Of a DNA stretch of 13,781 bases, positions 7,159 through 13,781 are shown one piece after another. Origin of the DNA: a bacterium (GTDB taxonomy: Bacteria; Chloroflexota; Dormibacteria; UBA8260; Bog-877). Within the stretch, counting starts at the first letter, position 1; every line of letters starts with the position of its first letter. The stretch lies in NCBI GenBank assembly GCA_021802115.1, contig JAKABA010000092.1, positions 1 to 13,781 on the forward strand, read 5' to 3'. The position numbers and the translations under genes were made by a program. The notes under the pieces are model-generated. The model saw nothing but the letters and a program-made list of their open reading frames with translations, ran no database searches and was not told the origin of the DNA.

Positions 7159-8406
7159 GTGCGAATCATCCACCTCACCGACCTCTACCCACCGGTCCAC
7201 GGCGGGCTGGAGACGCAGCTTGAGTACCTGTGCCAGGAGCTCGTGGCGCGGGGTCACGAGGTGGATGTGGTGACGCTGGCGTCTCGCGGCAGCATTTCGG
7301 AGGAGCTTCGAAGTGGAGTCCGGGTTCACCGCATATCGGGATGGAGCCGCGCCCTGCGGCCCTTGTACGAGGACCCCCTCCGCCCGTTTCACCCCACGCT
7401 GCCCGACCCCGGAATCGTGGCCGCGCTGGCCCGGATCCTGCGCCAGCGCCGGCCAGACGTGGTCCACGGCCACTCCTGGATCACCTATTCGGCCCTGCCG
7501 CTGCTGCCCACCGGGACCACCGCCCTGGTCCTGGGGTTGCATGACTTCGGCTTCACCTGCGCCAAGAAGACCTACATCTTCCAAAACCAGGTGTGCAGCG
7601 GTCCCGCTCTTGGGAAATGCATCGGCTGCGCCGCCGAGCAGTACGGCAGGGCGAGGGCGGCCGCCCTCGCGGTCGGGCTGGCGAGCACCTGGCGCTGGCT
7701 GCGCAAGGCGGATCGGATTGTGGCCAACAGTCGGGCCGTGGCCGAGGCCTGTGACCGGCTGCGACCGCCTGGGGCCCCGCCGATAGAGCTGGTCCCTCCA
7801 TTCCTTCCGGCGCCGGTGCTGGAGGGCTTGCGAGGACCCAGGCCGGACTTCGTGCCTCAGACGGGCAGCTACATCCTGTTCGCCGGGGGCCCGAGCCCCC
7901 ACAAGGGACTGCCCGTGCTGCTGCAGGCATGGCAGAGGCTGCCCGGGAAGGTGCCCCTCGTGCTGGCGGGAGTGAGCCGGGAAAGCACCCCGTACCCGAT
8001 CCCCGACGCAGTACGGATGGTGGGGCAGGTACCCCACCGGGATGTCCTCGCAGCATGGGGCCACTGCACGGTTGCCGTGGTGCCGTCGATCTGGCCAGAG
8101 CCATTCGGGCTGGTAGCCCTGGAAGCGATGGCCGCGGGCCGGCCCCTAGTGGTAGCCAGGGCCGGCAACCTGCCAGACCTGGTGACCGACGGCGAGAACG
8201 GCCTGGTGGTTGAGCCAGGGGACGCGGACCAACTGGCAGCGGCCCTAACCCGGCTGCTGAGGGACCCCGGAATGCGCGCCGCCATGGGGGCGAGTGGTAG
8301 GTTGCGGGCGGCGCAGTTTACAGCGAAGTCGGTGGTCCCGCGGCTGGAGAGCGTGTACCTTCAGGCCCGGGAGCGCCGTCTGGCCTTGCGGCCAGGTCCC
8401 GGCTGA
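7159..8406 (+). CDS. GT4-family glycosyltransferase with a four-cysteine insertion
   Basis: This 415-residue GT-B glycosyltransferase probably adds a sugar to a lipid- or glycan-linked acceptor at the cytoplasmic membrane face. The start GTG 7159 is fixed by GAGGAG (7147-7152, 6-nt spacer) and by the GT4 opening RIIHLTDLYPPVHGGLE. The acceptor domain contains HD (128-129), then Cys134, Cys146, Cys154 and Cys157 (the last two as CIGC). A Cys-rich segment at this place occurs in a subset of GT4 enzymes and may bind metal or form a structural knot. The donor domain has FAGGPSPHKG (the usual G-R-K region) and EX7E as E314-PFGLVAL-E322, followed by GRPLVVA. It is separated from the upstream operon by 880 bases, so it may have its own promoter. 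It ends convergent with the NRPS gene. Confidence 0.92.
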   Translation: MRIIHLTDLYPPVHGGLETQLEYLCQELVARGHEVDVVTLASRGSISEELRSGVRVHRISGWSRALRPLYEDPLRPFHPTLPDPGIVAALARILRQRRPDVVHGHSWITYSALPLLPTGTTALVLGLHDFGFTCAKKTYIFQNQVCSGPALGKCIGCAAEQYGRARAAALAVGLASTWRWLRKADRIVANSRAVAEACDRLRPPGAPPIELVPPFLPAPVLEGLRGPRPDFVPQTGSYILFAGGPSPHKGLPVLLQAWQRLPGKVPLVLAGVSRESTPYPIPDAVRMVGQVPHRDVLAAWGHCTVAVVPSIWPEPFGLVALEAMAAGRPLVVARAGNLPDLVTDGENGLVVEPGDADQLAAALTRLLRDPGMRAAMGASGRLRAAQFTAKSVVPRLESVYLQARERRLALRPGPG

Positions 8407-8441
8407 GCGCGGCGGAGGTCAGCCAGGGATCGCGGCTTCAG

Positions 8442-8457
8442 GCGGCCGGCTGGCCGC
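8442..8457. terminator. GC-rich hairpin between convergent genes, possible bidirectional terminator
   Basis: GCGGCC (8442-8447) and GGCCGC (8452-8457) pair perfectly around a GGCT loop. The element is in the 68-base gap between two converging genes, the expected place for a shared terminator. It lacks a U-tract, as many hairpin terminators of high-GC bacteria do. Confidence 0.5.
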
Positions 8458-8474
8458 AGAGCTCCACTCTCGGC

Positions 8475-11255
8475 TCAACTCCGTTCCGGATCGGGCCAGG
8501 AGCGCGGGTCCAGGCAGACGCGCAGCTCAGCCGCCAACAGGTCCGCCCAGCGGGTGACGGACGACGCGTGGTCGCCGGGAACGTAGTGGGCCTCCAAGTC
8601 GGAGAGAAACTGCTGCCACCACCTGGTCGTTCCCGGTGCCGTTGTCGGAACCTCTGCCGCGTCCCTGGACCAAAAGATGACTACGCGGCCGGCGTAGGGA
8701 CGAGGCCGGTAGGAGGACGTGGCCCACGCGTATCGACCGAACTCCTCCTCATGTCGCTCGGCCCGGGACCAGCGGGACAGGTCACTCTCGTCACCGGTCA
8801 GCCGCCAGTTGGGACGGGGCGATCTCGAGCGGAGAGCATCCTCCGCGGCGCGAGACTGCACAGCCTGACGTAGGCGGACGGTGTCGGGGTCCTCTCCGTC
8901 CAGTGGCGCCGCTCCCCCAGCCCGGCCCAGGGTGTCACCTCGCATCCTCTTGAGCCGGTGGAAGCCTTCCTGAAGCCTCAGGAAGGCTTCCACCCGTCGC
9001 TCTTCGCTGGCGCCGACCAACCGTCCGGCGGAAGCGACCACGGCCTGGGCCAGCCGTACGCGCCGTTTGGGCCGCCCGGGGTCGATCATGACGACCACGG
9101 GCACATCGTCCCCAGACTCGCGGAGCTGCTGGGCGATCTCAAGGGCTACGTAGCCAGCGGGCCGATACCCGGCCAGGCAATACGGCCCGCGGGGCCGAAC
9201 ACTTCGGATTATGGGTATGTAGAACCGGGCCATCTCCGCGACCGAGGCGGGTACCGGAAGGTTGTCGATCCCGTGGGGCTGGAGGCCGTACACCGGCTGC
9301 TCGGGCGAGATCTTCCGCCCCAGGTCGATGCAGTAGAAACCACCGCCTTGGTGGTCGCCGTGGAGAAAGAAGAGGGGTGGCCGGCTGCCTTCCGCGCGGA
9401 TCACGGTTACCGGGTTCGCGCTGGTGCCGGCTCCCGCCTGGACCAGGGCACGAGTGAGGGCCTCGATCGTGCGATGCTCGTAAAGCAGCGTTACCGGGAC
9501 CTCGCCGCCAATGGCCAGTCCGACCTGGCGCACCATGCGAACCGCCAGCAGCGAGTGTCCGCCGAGGTCAAAGAAGTCGTCCTGGATCCCGATCGGCTGC
9601 ACGCCCAGCAGCTCCTCCCAAATAGCGACGACCTGGTGCTGCAACTGGTCCTGAGGCGGAACATACTTCGGAGCGTCGCTACTGCGCTCGTCGCCGTGAT
9701 GCACCAGGGCATCTCTGTCCACCTTGCCGTTACCGGTGCGCGGGAGCTTGTCAAGCAGCACGATCCTCTCTGGCACCATGAAACTCGGCAGCCGGGCGCG
9801 CAGGTAGGTGCGGATCTCCGCTCCGACCGGGAGCGGACCGGAGCTGTGGGCCACGACATAGGCGACGATCGACTCCACGCCATCGGAGCCGGGGTGAGTC
9901 ACTACCGCCGCCTCCTGAACGCCGGGGTGGGTCAGGATGGCTGCCTCCAACTCTCCCGGTTCGATCCGGTACCCTCGGACCTTGAGTTGCCGGTCCGCCC
10001 TACCCACGTACTCCAACTCGCCATCCTGATTCAGTCGCACCAGGTCCCCACTCCTGTAGAGGACAGGGGGCAACTCTTCGAAGGGGTTGGGAATGAATCG
10101 CTCTCCGGTCAGGTCGGGTCGGTTGCGATAGCCCCGAGACACCCCGCCACCGCCCACATACAGCTCGCCGACCTCGCCGGGCGGGCTCAAGGCCGGGTCT
10201 GATCCCTGCTTGACCACGTACGTCTTCAGGTCTGGGATCGGGACCCCGATTACGCTCTCCGGCCTCGCCACGTCGCCGGCGCCCACCCGTCGGTAGGTGA
10301 CATGGACGGTGGTTTCGGTGATCCCGTACATGTTGACCACCTGGGGCGAGGAGTCGGTATGGCGTCGGAACCAGGGCTCCAGGGTGGCGAACCGCAGGGC
10401 TTCCCCGCCCAGCACGACAAGGCGCAGGGTGCGGGCTTCGGGCGAGTCCTCGCGCGCCTCTACCCGGATGAGTTCGGCAAAGGCGGAGGGGGTCTGGTTC
10501 AGCACCGTGACGCGCTCGCTCTGGAGCAGCGCCAGAAAGTCGCCGGTGGATCGCGCCACGGGGCGGGGAACCACCACCAACCGGCCACCATGAAGTAGCG
10601 CCCCCCACAGTTCCCAGACCGAGAAGTCAAACGCCAGGGAGTGGAAGAGGGTCCAGACGTCGTCCTCTGAGAACCGAAACCAGTCCCGGGTGGCGCTGAA
10701 CAGCCGCCACACGTTCCGGTGCTCCACCTCGACCCCCTTGGGAGTTCCCGTGGACCCCGAGGTGTAGATGACATAGAGGAGGTCTCCCGGGTGACTGTCA
10801 GGCACACGGTAGTCGGCGGCCTCGCCCAGAGCCGAGAAGTCACTCTCCTGTTCCAAGCGCACGCAATCGACCTCGGGAGCCAGGGCCTCGTCAGGATCGT
10901 CGGTCACCAGAAGACGGGCCCCCGAATCCCGAACCATGAAACGCGCCCTCTCCAAGGGGTACTCCGCATCGATGGGGACATAAGCCCCTCCGGCCAGAGT
11001 CACCCCCAGCACGGCGCAGACGGCGGCCGCTGATGGGGCCATCTTCACCGCCACCAGCTGGCCCCGGCGCACCCCCCGCCTCTGAAGGTGGGTCGCAAGG
11101 CGCAGAGCTCTGTCCTCCACCTCAGCGTAGGTCATTGTCCGCGGGCCGAAGGTCAAGGCAGGACGCTCGGAATGTGCCCGGGCTTGGAGGCTAAACCACT
11201 CGTGCAAGCAGCTCTCAGTCGGAGGGGTCGAGGCCAGGCCTGCGCGATCGGTCAT
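8475..11255 (-). CDS. NRPS, adenylation-carrier-thioesterase (A-PCP-TE), predicted threonine-activating; TE nucleophile missing
   Basis: This is a complete 926-residue NRPS without a condensation domain. Adenylation domain: A3 YTSGSTGTPKG (164-174), A5 NMYGITETT (308-316), A7/A8 YRSGDLVR...GRADRQLKVRGYRIEPGE, A10 GNGKVDR with catalytic K511. Aligning by eye to GrsA, the pocket residues are D210 F211 W214 N253 V281 G283 M309 V317 H318 K511, one conservative change from the textbook threonine code DFWNIGMVHK. Carrier domain: DDFFDLGGHSLLAV, phosphopantetheine Ser568. A thioesterase-like alpha/beta-hydrolase follows (about 625-926). Its nucleophile elbow reads GYRPAG (696-701), with Arg698 where Ser or Cys is expected. 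The Asp in VVMIDPG and the His in VPGDH are present. ATG 11255 opens at the adenylation domain's usual N-terminus; no strong Shine-Dalgarno is visible. A perfect hairpin lies in the coding sequence at 8957-8994. Confidence 0.93.
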   Translation of the reverse strand: MTDRAGLASTPPTESCLHEWFSLQARAHSERPALTFGPRTMTYAEVEDRALRLATHLQRRGVRRGQLVAVKMAPSAAAVCAVLGVTLAGGAYVPIDAEYPLERARFMVRDSGARLLVTDDPDEALAPEVDCVRLEQESDFSALGEAADYRVPDSHPGDLLYVIYTSGSTGTPKGVEVEHRNVWRLFSATRDWFRFSEDDVWTLFHSLAFDFSVWELWGALLHGGRLVVVPRPVARSTGDFLALLQSERVTVLNQTPSAFAELIRVEAREDSPEARTLRLVVLGGEALRFATLEPWFRRHTDSSPQVVNMYGITETTVHVTYRRVGAGDVARPESVIGVPIPDLKTYVVKQGSDPALSPPGEVGELYVGGGGVSRGYRNRPDLTGERFIPNPFEELPPVLYRSGDLVRLNQDGELEYVGRADRQLKVRGYRIEPGELEAAILTHPGVQEAAVVTHPGSDGVESIVAYVVAHSSGPLPVGAEIRTYLRARLPSFMVPERIVLLDKLPRTGNGKVDRDALVHHGDERSSDAPKYVPPQDQLQHQVVAIWEELLGVQPIGIQDDFFDLGGHSLLAVRMVRQVGLAIGGEVPVTLLYEHRTIEALTRALVQAGAGTSANPVTVIRAEGSRPPLFFLHGDHQGGGFYCIDLGRKISPEQPVYGLQPHGIDNLPVPASVAEMARFYIPIIRSVRPRGPYCLAGYRPAGYVALEIAQQLRESGDDVPVVVMIDPGRPKRRVRLAQAVVASAGRLVGASEERRVEAFLRLQEGFHRLKRMRGDTLGRAGGAAPLDGEDPDTVRLRQAVQSRAAEDALRSRSPRPNWRLTGDESDLSRWSRAERHEEEFGRYAWATSSYRPRPYAGRVVIFWSRDAAEVPTTAPGTTRWWQQFLSDLEAHYVPGDHASSVTRWADLLAAELRVCLDPRSWPDPERS
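8957..8994. repeat. Perfect 17-bp inverted repeat with 4-nt loop inside the NRPS gene
   Basis: GGTGGAAGCCTTCCTGA (8957-8973) and TCAGGAAGGCTTCCACC (8978-8994) are exact reverse complements separated by AGCC. The element lies wholly within the thioesterase coding region, about codons 754-767, between the catalytic Asp and His regions where the lid of such enzymes is located. In mRNA it would form an unusually stable stem-loop. Confidence 0.95.
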
Positions 11256-11435
11256 GCCGAGAGCGGGAGAAACCCCAGATGCCGGCCCTTCAGGGCGCCC
11301 GCGGGATGACCAGCAGACGGCAGTCCGGGCCTCCGACACGAGCCTCGAAGCGGCACCAAGGACCGGAAGGCGGCCAGACCCCGCTGGGGACTCACCTGCA
11401 CATTCCCGGCGTGGCGGCTCGGGGCTGCGGGCGAA

Positions 11436-11447
11436 CCCTCGCGAGGG
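11436..11447. promoter_or_regulatory. 12-bp perfect palindrome CCCTCGCGAGGG
   Basis: CCCTCG is followed immediately by its reverse complement CGAGGG, flanked by A on the left and A on the right. It lies about 180 bases upstream of the minus-strand NRPS start, so it could be an operator for a dimeric regulator. A palindrome of this length may also arise by chance in GC-rich DNA. Confidence 0.3.
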
Positions 11448-12080
11448 AGGCCCATCCCTGCTCCGAAGCAATGGCCACGCAAGTCGTCGTCCCATCGGGA
11501 CCGCCTGTGGAGGCGAGCAGCTACGTTCGGGGACATCCCTTCGAAGATACCATGTGCTCCAAGGCGCCCCATTCGAAGCAACGCAGGCTGAGGAGCGACT
11601 GGCCGGGGCGGGAACCCGGCCCCACCCCACTCGGGAACGATGGTTGGCCCGCGGCCCGCGCCGCCAGGGCCGGGGTAAGTCCATCCTGGCGCCAGCCCTT
11701 CGACACCAGCTCTCGTCTCAGCCCCCCGGGGTGGGTGGGCAAGCTTCAAGGCTCGTCGTCGAGGCGAGAGCAGCGGTGGGCAGGGCTTGCAGCCGACTAT
11801 CGAGGCGGCCGGGCTCCCAGCAGGGCCAAAGTCGTGGGGATCTTCCCCCAACTCCGACTCCCGGCTGTGGCTGGCTGCCGCAGTTCTCCAACAGCAGCGC
11901 GACGAGTGGCAGAGTGGCAACCGCCAATTCTCCCAGGCCTCGCCGGCACCGCTCCCAGGCGACGGTCAGCAACTCCTCACCACCCCCCTCACCCCAGGAC
12001 TGGCTGCCCGATGACCTGCCCCTAGTCGCCGTCCCCAATGTGCCCGAGCCAAAGGAGCCTGACCCGCGGCGCCGGATCAC

Positions 12081-12116
12081 CTCTCCAGCTACCATGGGTC
12101 CATGGTGGCTGGGGAG
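12081..12116. promoter_or_regulatory. Large dyad upstream of second NRPS gene (17-bp arms, 2-nt centre)
   Basis: The left arm (12081-12097) ends AGCTACCATGG and the right arm (12100-12116) begins CCATGGTGGCT. Of 17 arm positions, 15 are complementary, and the two mismatches become G-U pairs in a plus-strand transcript. A 2-nt GT lies between the arms. It is about 160 bases before the plus-strand NRPS start, in a divergent region where a terminator is not expected and without a U-tract. An operator, or a leader RNA stem of the downstream gene, is the best reading. Confidence 0.65.
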
Positions 12117-12273
12117 CGGTTTCGCACTGCCCCTGGGTCGGCGACGCGCGCGCGCCTAGTCCACGGCTCCAGGTACTTCGCGCCAGACCGGCAGGCGCTC
12201 GTGGCGTGGTGTCGACCAGGTCGGCGGCGGCGTCCCTACTTTGCTGGGGCGGCTTCGCTCCCCACCGAGTAGC

Positions 12274-13781
12274 GTGGATACGGCAGAGTTCGCAACGGTG
12301 GCACTCGACCTCTCACGTCTGCACGGGGACGACCTGTACCAGACCCTGGAACACGGCGAAGTCCTGCCTGAGGTGCCCGATGCGACCCGGGTCCAGGACC
12401 TCGTCCGCCAGCAGGCGGCACGCAGTCCGTCGGCCCTCGCGGTGATCGCCCCCGACCGCAACCTCTCGTACGCCGATCTTGAATTCGAATCGTCCCGGCT
12501 CGCAGGTTACCTTCAGTCGCAGGGTGTAGCCCCCGATTCCCTGGTGGGGGTGTGCATGGAGCGCTCCAGCTCCATGGTGGTCACGCTCTACGCCGTTCTG
12601 AAGGCCGGAGGCGCCTATCTTCCGCTGGAGCCCGAGCATCCCACCACCCGGCTTGCACAGATCCTGGAAGAGGCCACGCCCGGCGCCATCATCACCCAAG
12701 AGCGCCTGCTCGACCGGCTGCCCCAGACGGTGGCGCCAATTCTGCGCACGGATGCCGATGCCCGCTTGTGGGCGAACGCCCAGCCCCCGGGTGCCGATCC
12801 TGCGGGGGCTGGGAACCTCGCGTACGTCCTCTACACTTCGGGCTCGACCGGGCGCCCAAAGGGCGTGATGATCGAGCATCGATCCATCGTCAACCATCTC
12901 CGGTGGCGGGCGAGGTGGACCGGGATGAGTGCCAAAGACCGAGTCATCCAGAAGGCCCCATTGGGATTCGACGTGTCAGCGTGGGAACTCTTCTGCCCTC
13001 TCACGTGCGGCGCCGCCACGGTGCTGCTGGAACCCGGTCGCCAGGGGGACCCGGCGGCCATTGGGGCAGCGATCCGTGCGGCGGGCGCGACCATGGTCAG
13101 CTTCGCCCCGTCGCTGCTCAAGGTCTTCCTCGAGGGAGGGGAGGCGGAGCGCTGCGACTCGCTGAGGTTGGTGATGGTGGGAGGCGAGACCCTCGGAGGG
13201 GCGCTGGCCGCAGAGGCGCAGGAACGGTTCGGCCACCGGGTACAGATCGCCAACCTGTATGGGCCCACGGAGACGACCGTCATATCCACCTTCTGGGGCT
13301 ACCGCCCGGGCGACGATCCCGTGCCGATCGGCAGGCCGATTGCCAATACTCAGATCCTGGTCCTCGACCCCAAGATGGAACGGGCGGAGGTAGGCGAAGA
13401 AGGCGAGATCTTCATCGGCGGGCTGGGGGTCGCGAGAGGGTACCTTAGCCGGCCCGATCTCACCAAACAGCAATTCGTCGATCATCCCTTCCGGCCCGGA
13501 GAGCGACTGTATCGAACCGGTGACCGGGGAACGTGGCGGGCGGACGGCGCCCTGCTCTTTGGGGGGCGGACCGACGGACAGGTGAAGATCCGCGGAAACC
13601 GGATCGAGCTCGCCGAGATCGAGCTGGCCTTGATGCGACGGGCCGGACTCGCCCAAGCGCGGGTGCTGGTGCGGCCGGATGCGATGGGCGACCCGTCTCT
13701 CGTGGCCTATGTGGTCGGAGCGGGGAGTCAGCCGCCGCCAAGCAGAGCGCAATTGAGGCGGACTCTTCAGGAGGTGCTGCC
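12274..13781 (+). CDS. NRPS beginning with an adenylation domain, partial (runs off window)
   Basis: The frame is open from TAG 12157-12159 to the window edge and gives 502 codons from GTG 12274. GTG 12298 and TTG 12241 are alternative starts; none has a strong Shine-Dalgarno. After a leader of about 35 residues the protein is an adenylation domain with no preceding condensation domain. Motifs: A3 YTSGSTGRPKG (187-197), A4 FDVSAWE (D233), A5 NLYGPTETT (327-335), A7 YRTGD (413-417), and A8 GGRTDGQVKIRGNRIE. The window ends just before the A10 lysine. Pocket residues aligned by eye to GrsA read D, V, W, F, M, G, L, V, I, which I cannot match to a known substrate. It activates an amino or hydroxy acid with ATP and presumably loads a downstream carrier domain. 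It is divergent from the threonine-type NRPS. Confidence 0.92.
   Translation, partial: MDTAEFATVALDLSRLHGDDLYQTLEHGEVLPEVPDATRVQDLVRQQAARSPSALAVIAPDRNLSYADLEFESSRLAGYLQSQGVAPDSLVGVCMERSSSMVVTLYAVLKAGGAYLPLEPEHPTTRLAQILEEATPGAIITQERLLDRLPQTVAPILRTDADARLWANAQPPGADPAGAGNLAYVLYTSGSTGRPKGVMIEHRSIVNHLRWRARWTGMSAKDRVIQKAPLGFDVSAWELFCPLTCGAATVLLEPGRQGDPAAIGAAIRAAGATMVSFAPSLLKVFLEGGEAERCDSLRLVMVGGETLGGALAAEAQERFGHRVQIANLYGPTETTVISTFWGYRPGDDPVPIGRPIANTQILVLDPKMERAEVGEEGEIFIGGLGVARGYLSRPDLTKQQFVDHPFRPGERLYRTGDRGTWRADGALLFGGRTDGQVKIRGNRIELAEIELALMRRAGLAQARVLVRPDAMGDPSLVAYVVGAGSQPPPSRAQLRRTLQEVL

Larger units (their letters stand above)
11256..12273. other. 1-kb divergent intergenic region between two NRPS genes
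   Basis: No open frame here has a recognisable protein. Long frames on both strands (for example 11254-12159 plus and 11718-12095 minus) are Arg-, Pro- and Ser-rich and read like GC-driven shadows. The minus frame near 11890-12000 contains one hydrophobic stretch (LAVATLPLVALLLEN) that might be a remnant. The structured elements I see are a 12-bp palindrome at 11436 and a large dyad at 12081-12116. Promoters for both NRPS genes should be here. No MbtH-like or phosphopantetheinyl transferase gene is present. Confidence 0.55.

Noticed and set aside
9491..9883. Minus-strand frame of 130 codons within the NRPS
   Set aside because: It is a shifted-frame shadow of the adenylation and carrier region; the true frame has intact A10 and carrier motifs there.
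11256..11684. N-terminal extension of the minus-strand NRPS as far as 11684
   Set aside because: The extra 143 residues are low-complexity and unlike a condensation domain. The adenylation domain's usual N-terminus begins at ATG 11255.
11254..12159. Plus-strand open frame of 301 codons between the NRPS genes
   Set aside because: It is rich in Arg, Pro, Ser and Gly with no domain, and overlapping frames on both strands look alike, as expected from GC content.
1..13781. tRNA, rRNA, CRISPR array, insertion sequence or transposase
   Set aside because: I saw no T-loop-like consensus in a cloverleaf context, no regularly spaced direct repeats, no transposase motifs and no terminal inverted repeats bounding a gene.

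Overview
The window is high-GC DNA (roughly two thirds or more G+C by eye), with GTG and ATG starts, high GC at third codon positions and tightly overlapping genes. This suggests an actinomycete or another high-GC soil lineage. No taxonomic marker gene is present, so the phylum is an inference. The content is accessory: a cell-surface or secreted glycan assembly locus next to a condensation-domain-free nonribosomal peptide synthetase (NRPS) locus.

Layout. (1) 1-113, minus strand: the first 37 codons of a TldD/PmbA-like protein that runs off the left edge. (2) 114-800: a long divergent intergenic region without a convincing gene. (3) 801-6272, plus strand: four overlapping genes that look like one transcription unit. 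They are a GT4 retaining glycosyltransferase, a large polytopic GT-C-like membrane protein, a membrane protein with a DUF1616-like extracytoplasmic domain, and a Wzx/MOP-type flippase. (4) 6273-7158: a spacer with two small, coding-like but unrecognised ORFs and a hairpin. (5) 7159-8406, plus strand: a second GT4 glycosyltransferase with a four-cysteine insertion. (6) 8407-8474: a convergent gap with a GC-rich hairpin, a likely shared terminator. (7) 8475-11255, minus strand: a complete 926-residue NRPS with the order adenylation, carrier protein, thioesterase. (8) 11256-12273: a 1-kb divergent region with a strong dyad. (9) 12274 to the right edge, plus strand: the first 502 codons of a second NRPS starting directly with an adenylation domain.

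How it may fit together. The first GT4 enzyme, the GT-C-like protein and the flippase form a plausible set for building a lipid-linked oligosaccharide, moving it across the membrane and extending or transferring it outside. The NRPS genes could decorate that glycan or a lipid with amino acids, or could be an independent pathway that happens to adjoin it. The sequence alone does not decide.

Most notable observations. The thioesterase-like domain of the complete NRPS has Arg where the nucleophilic Ser (or Cys) belongs, although the other expected catalytic positions look intact. About 57 codons downstream, its coding sequence contains a perfect 17-bp inverted repeat with a 4-nt loop. Its adenylation pocket reads DFWNVGMVHK, almost the classical threonine code. 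The second adenylation domain has a code I cannot assign. A 17-bp-arm dyad sits upstream of the second NRPS gene.
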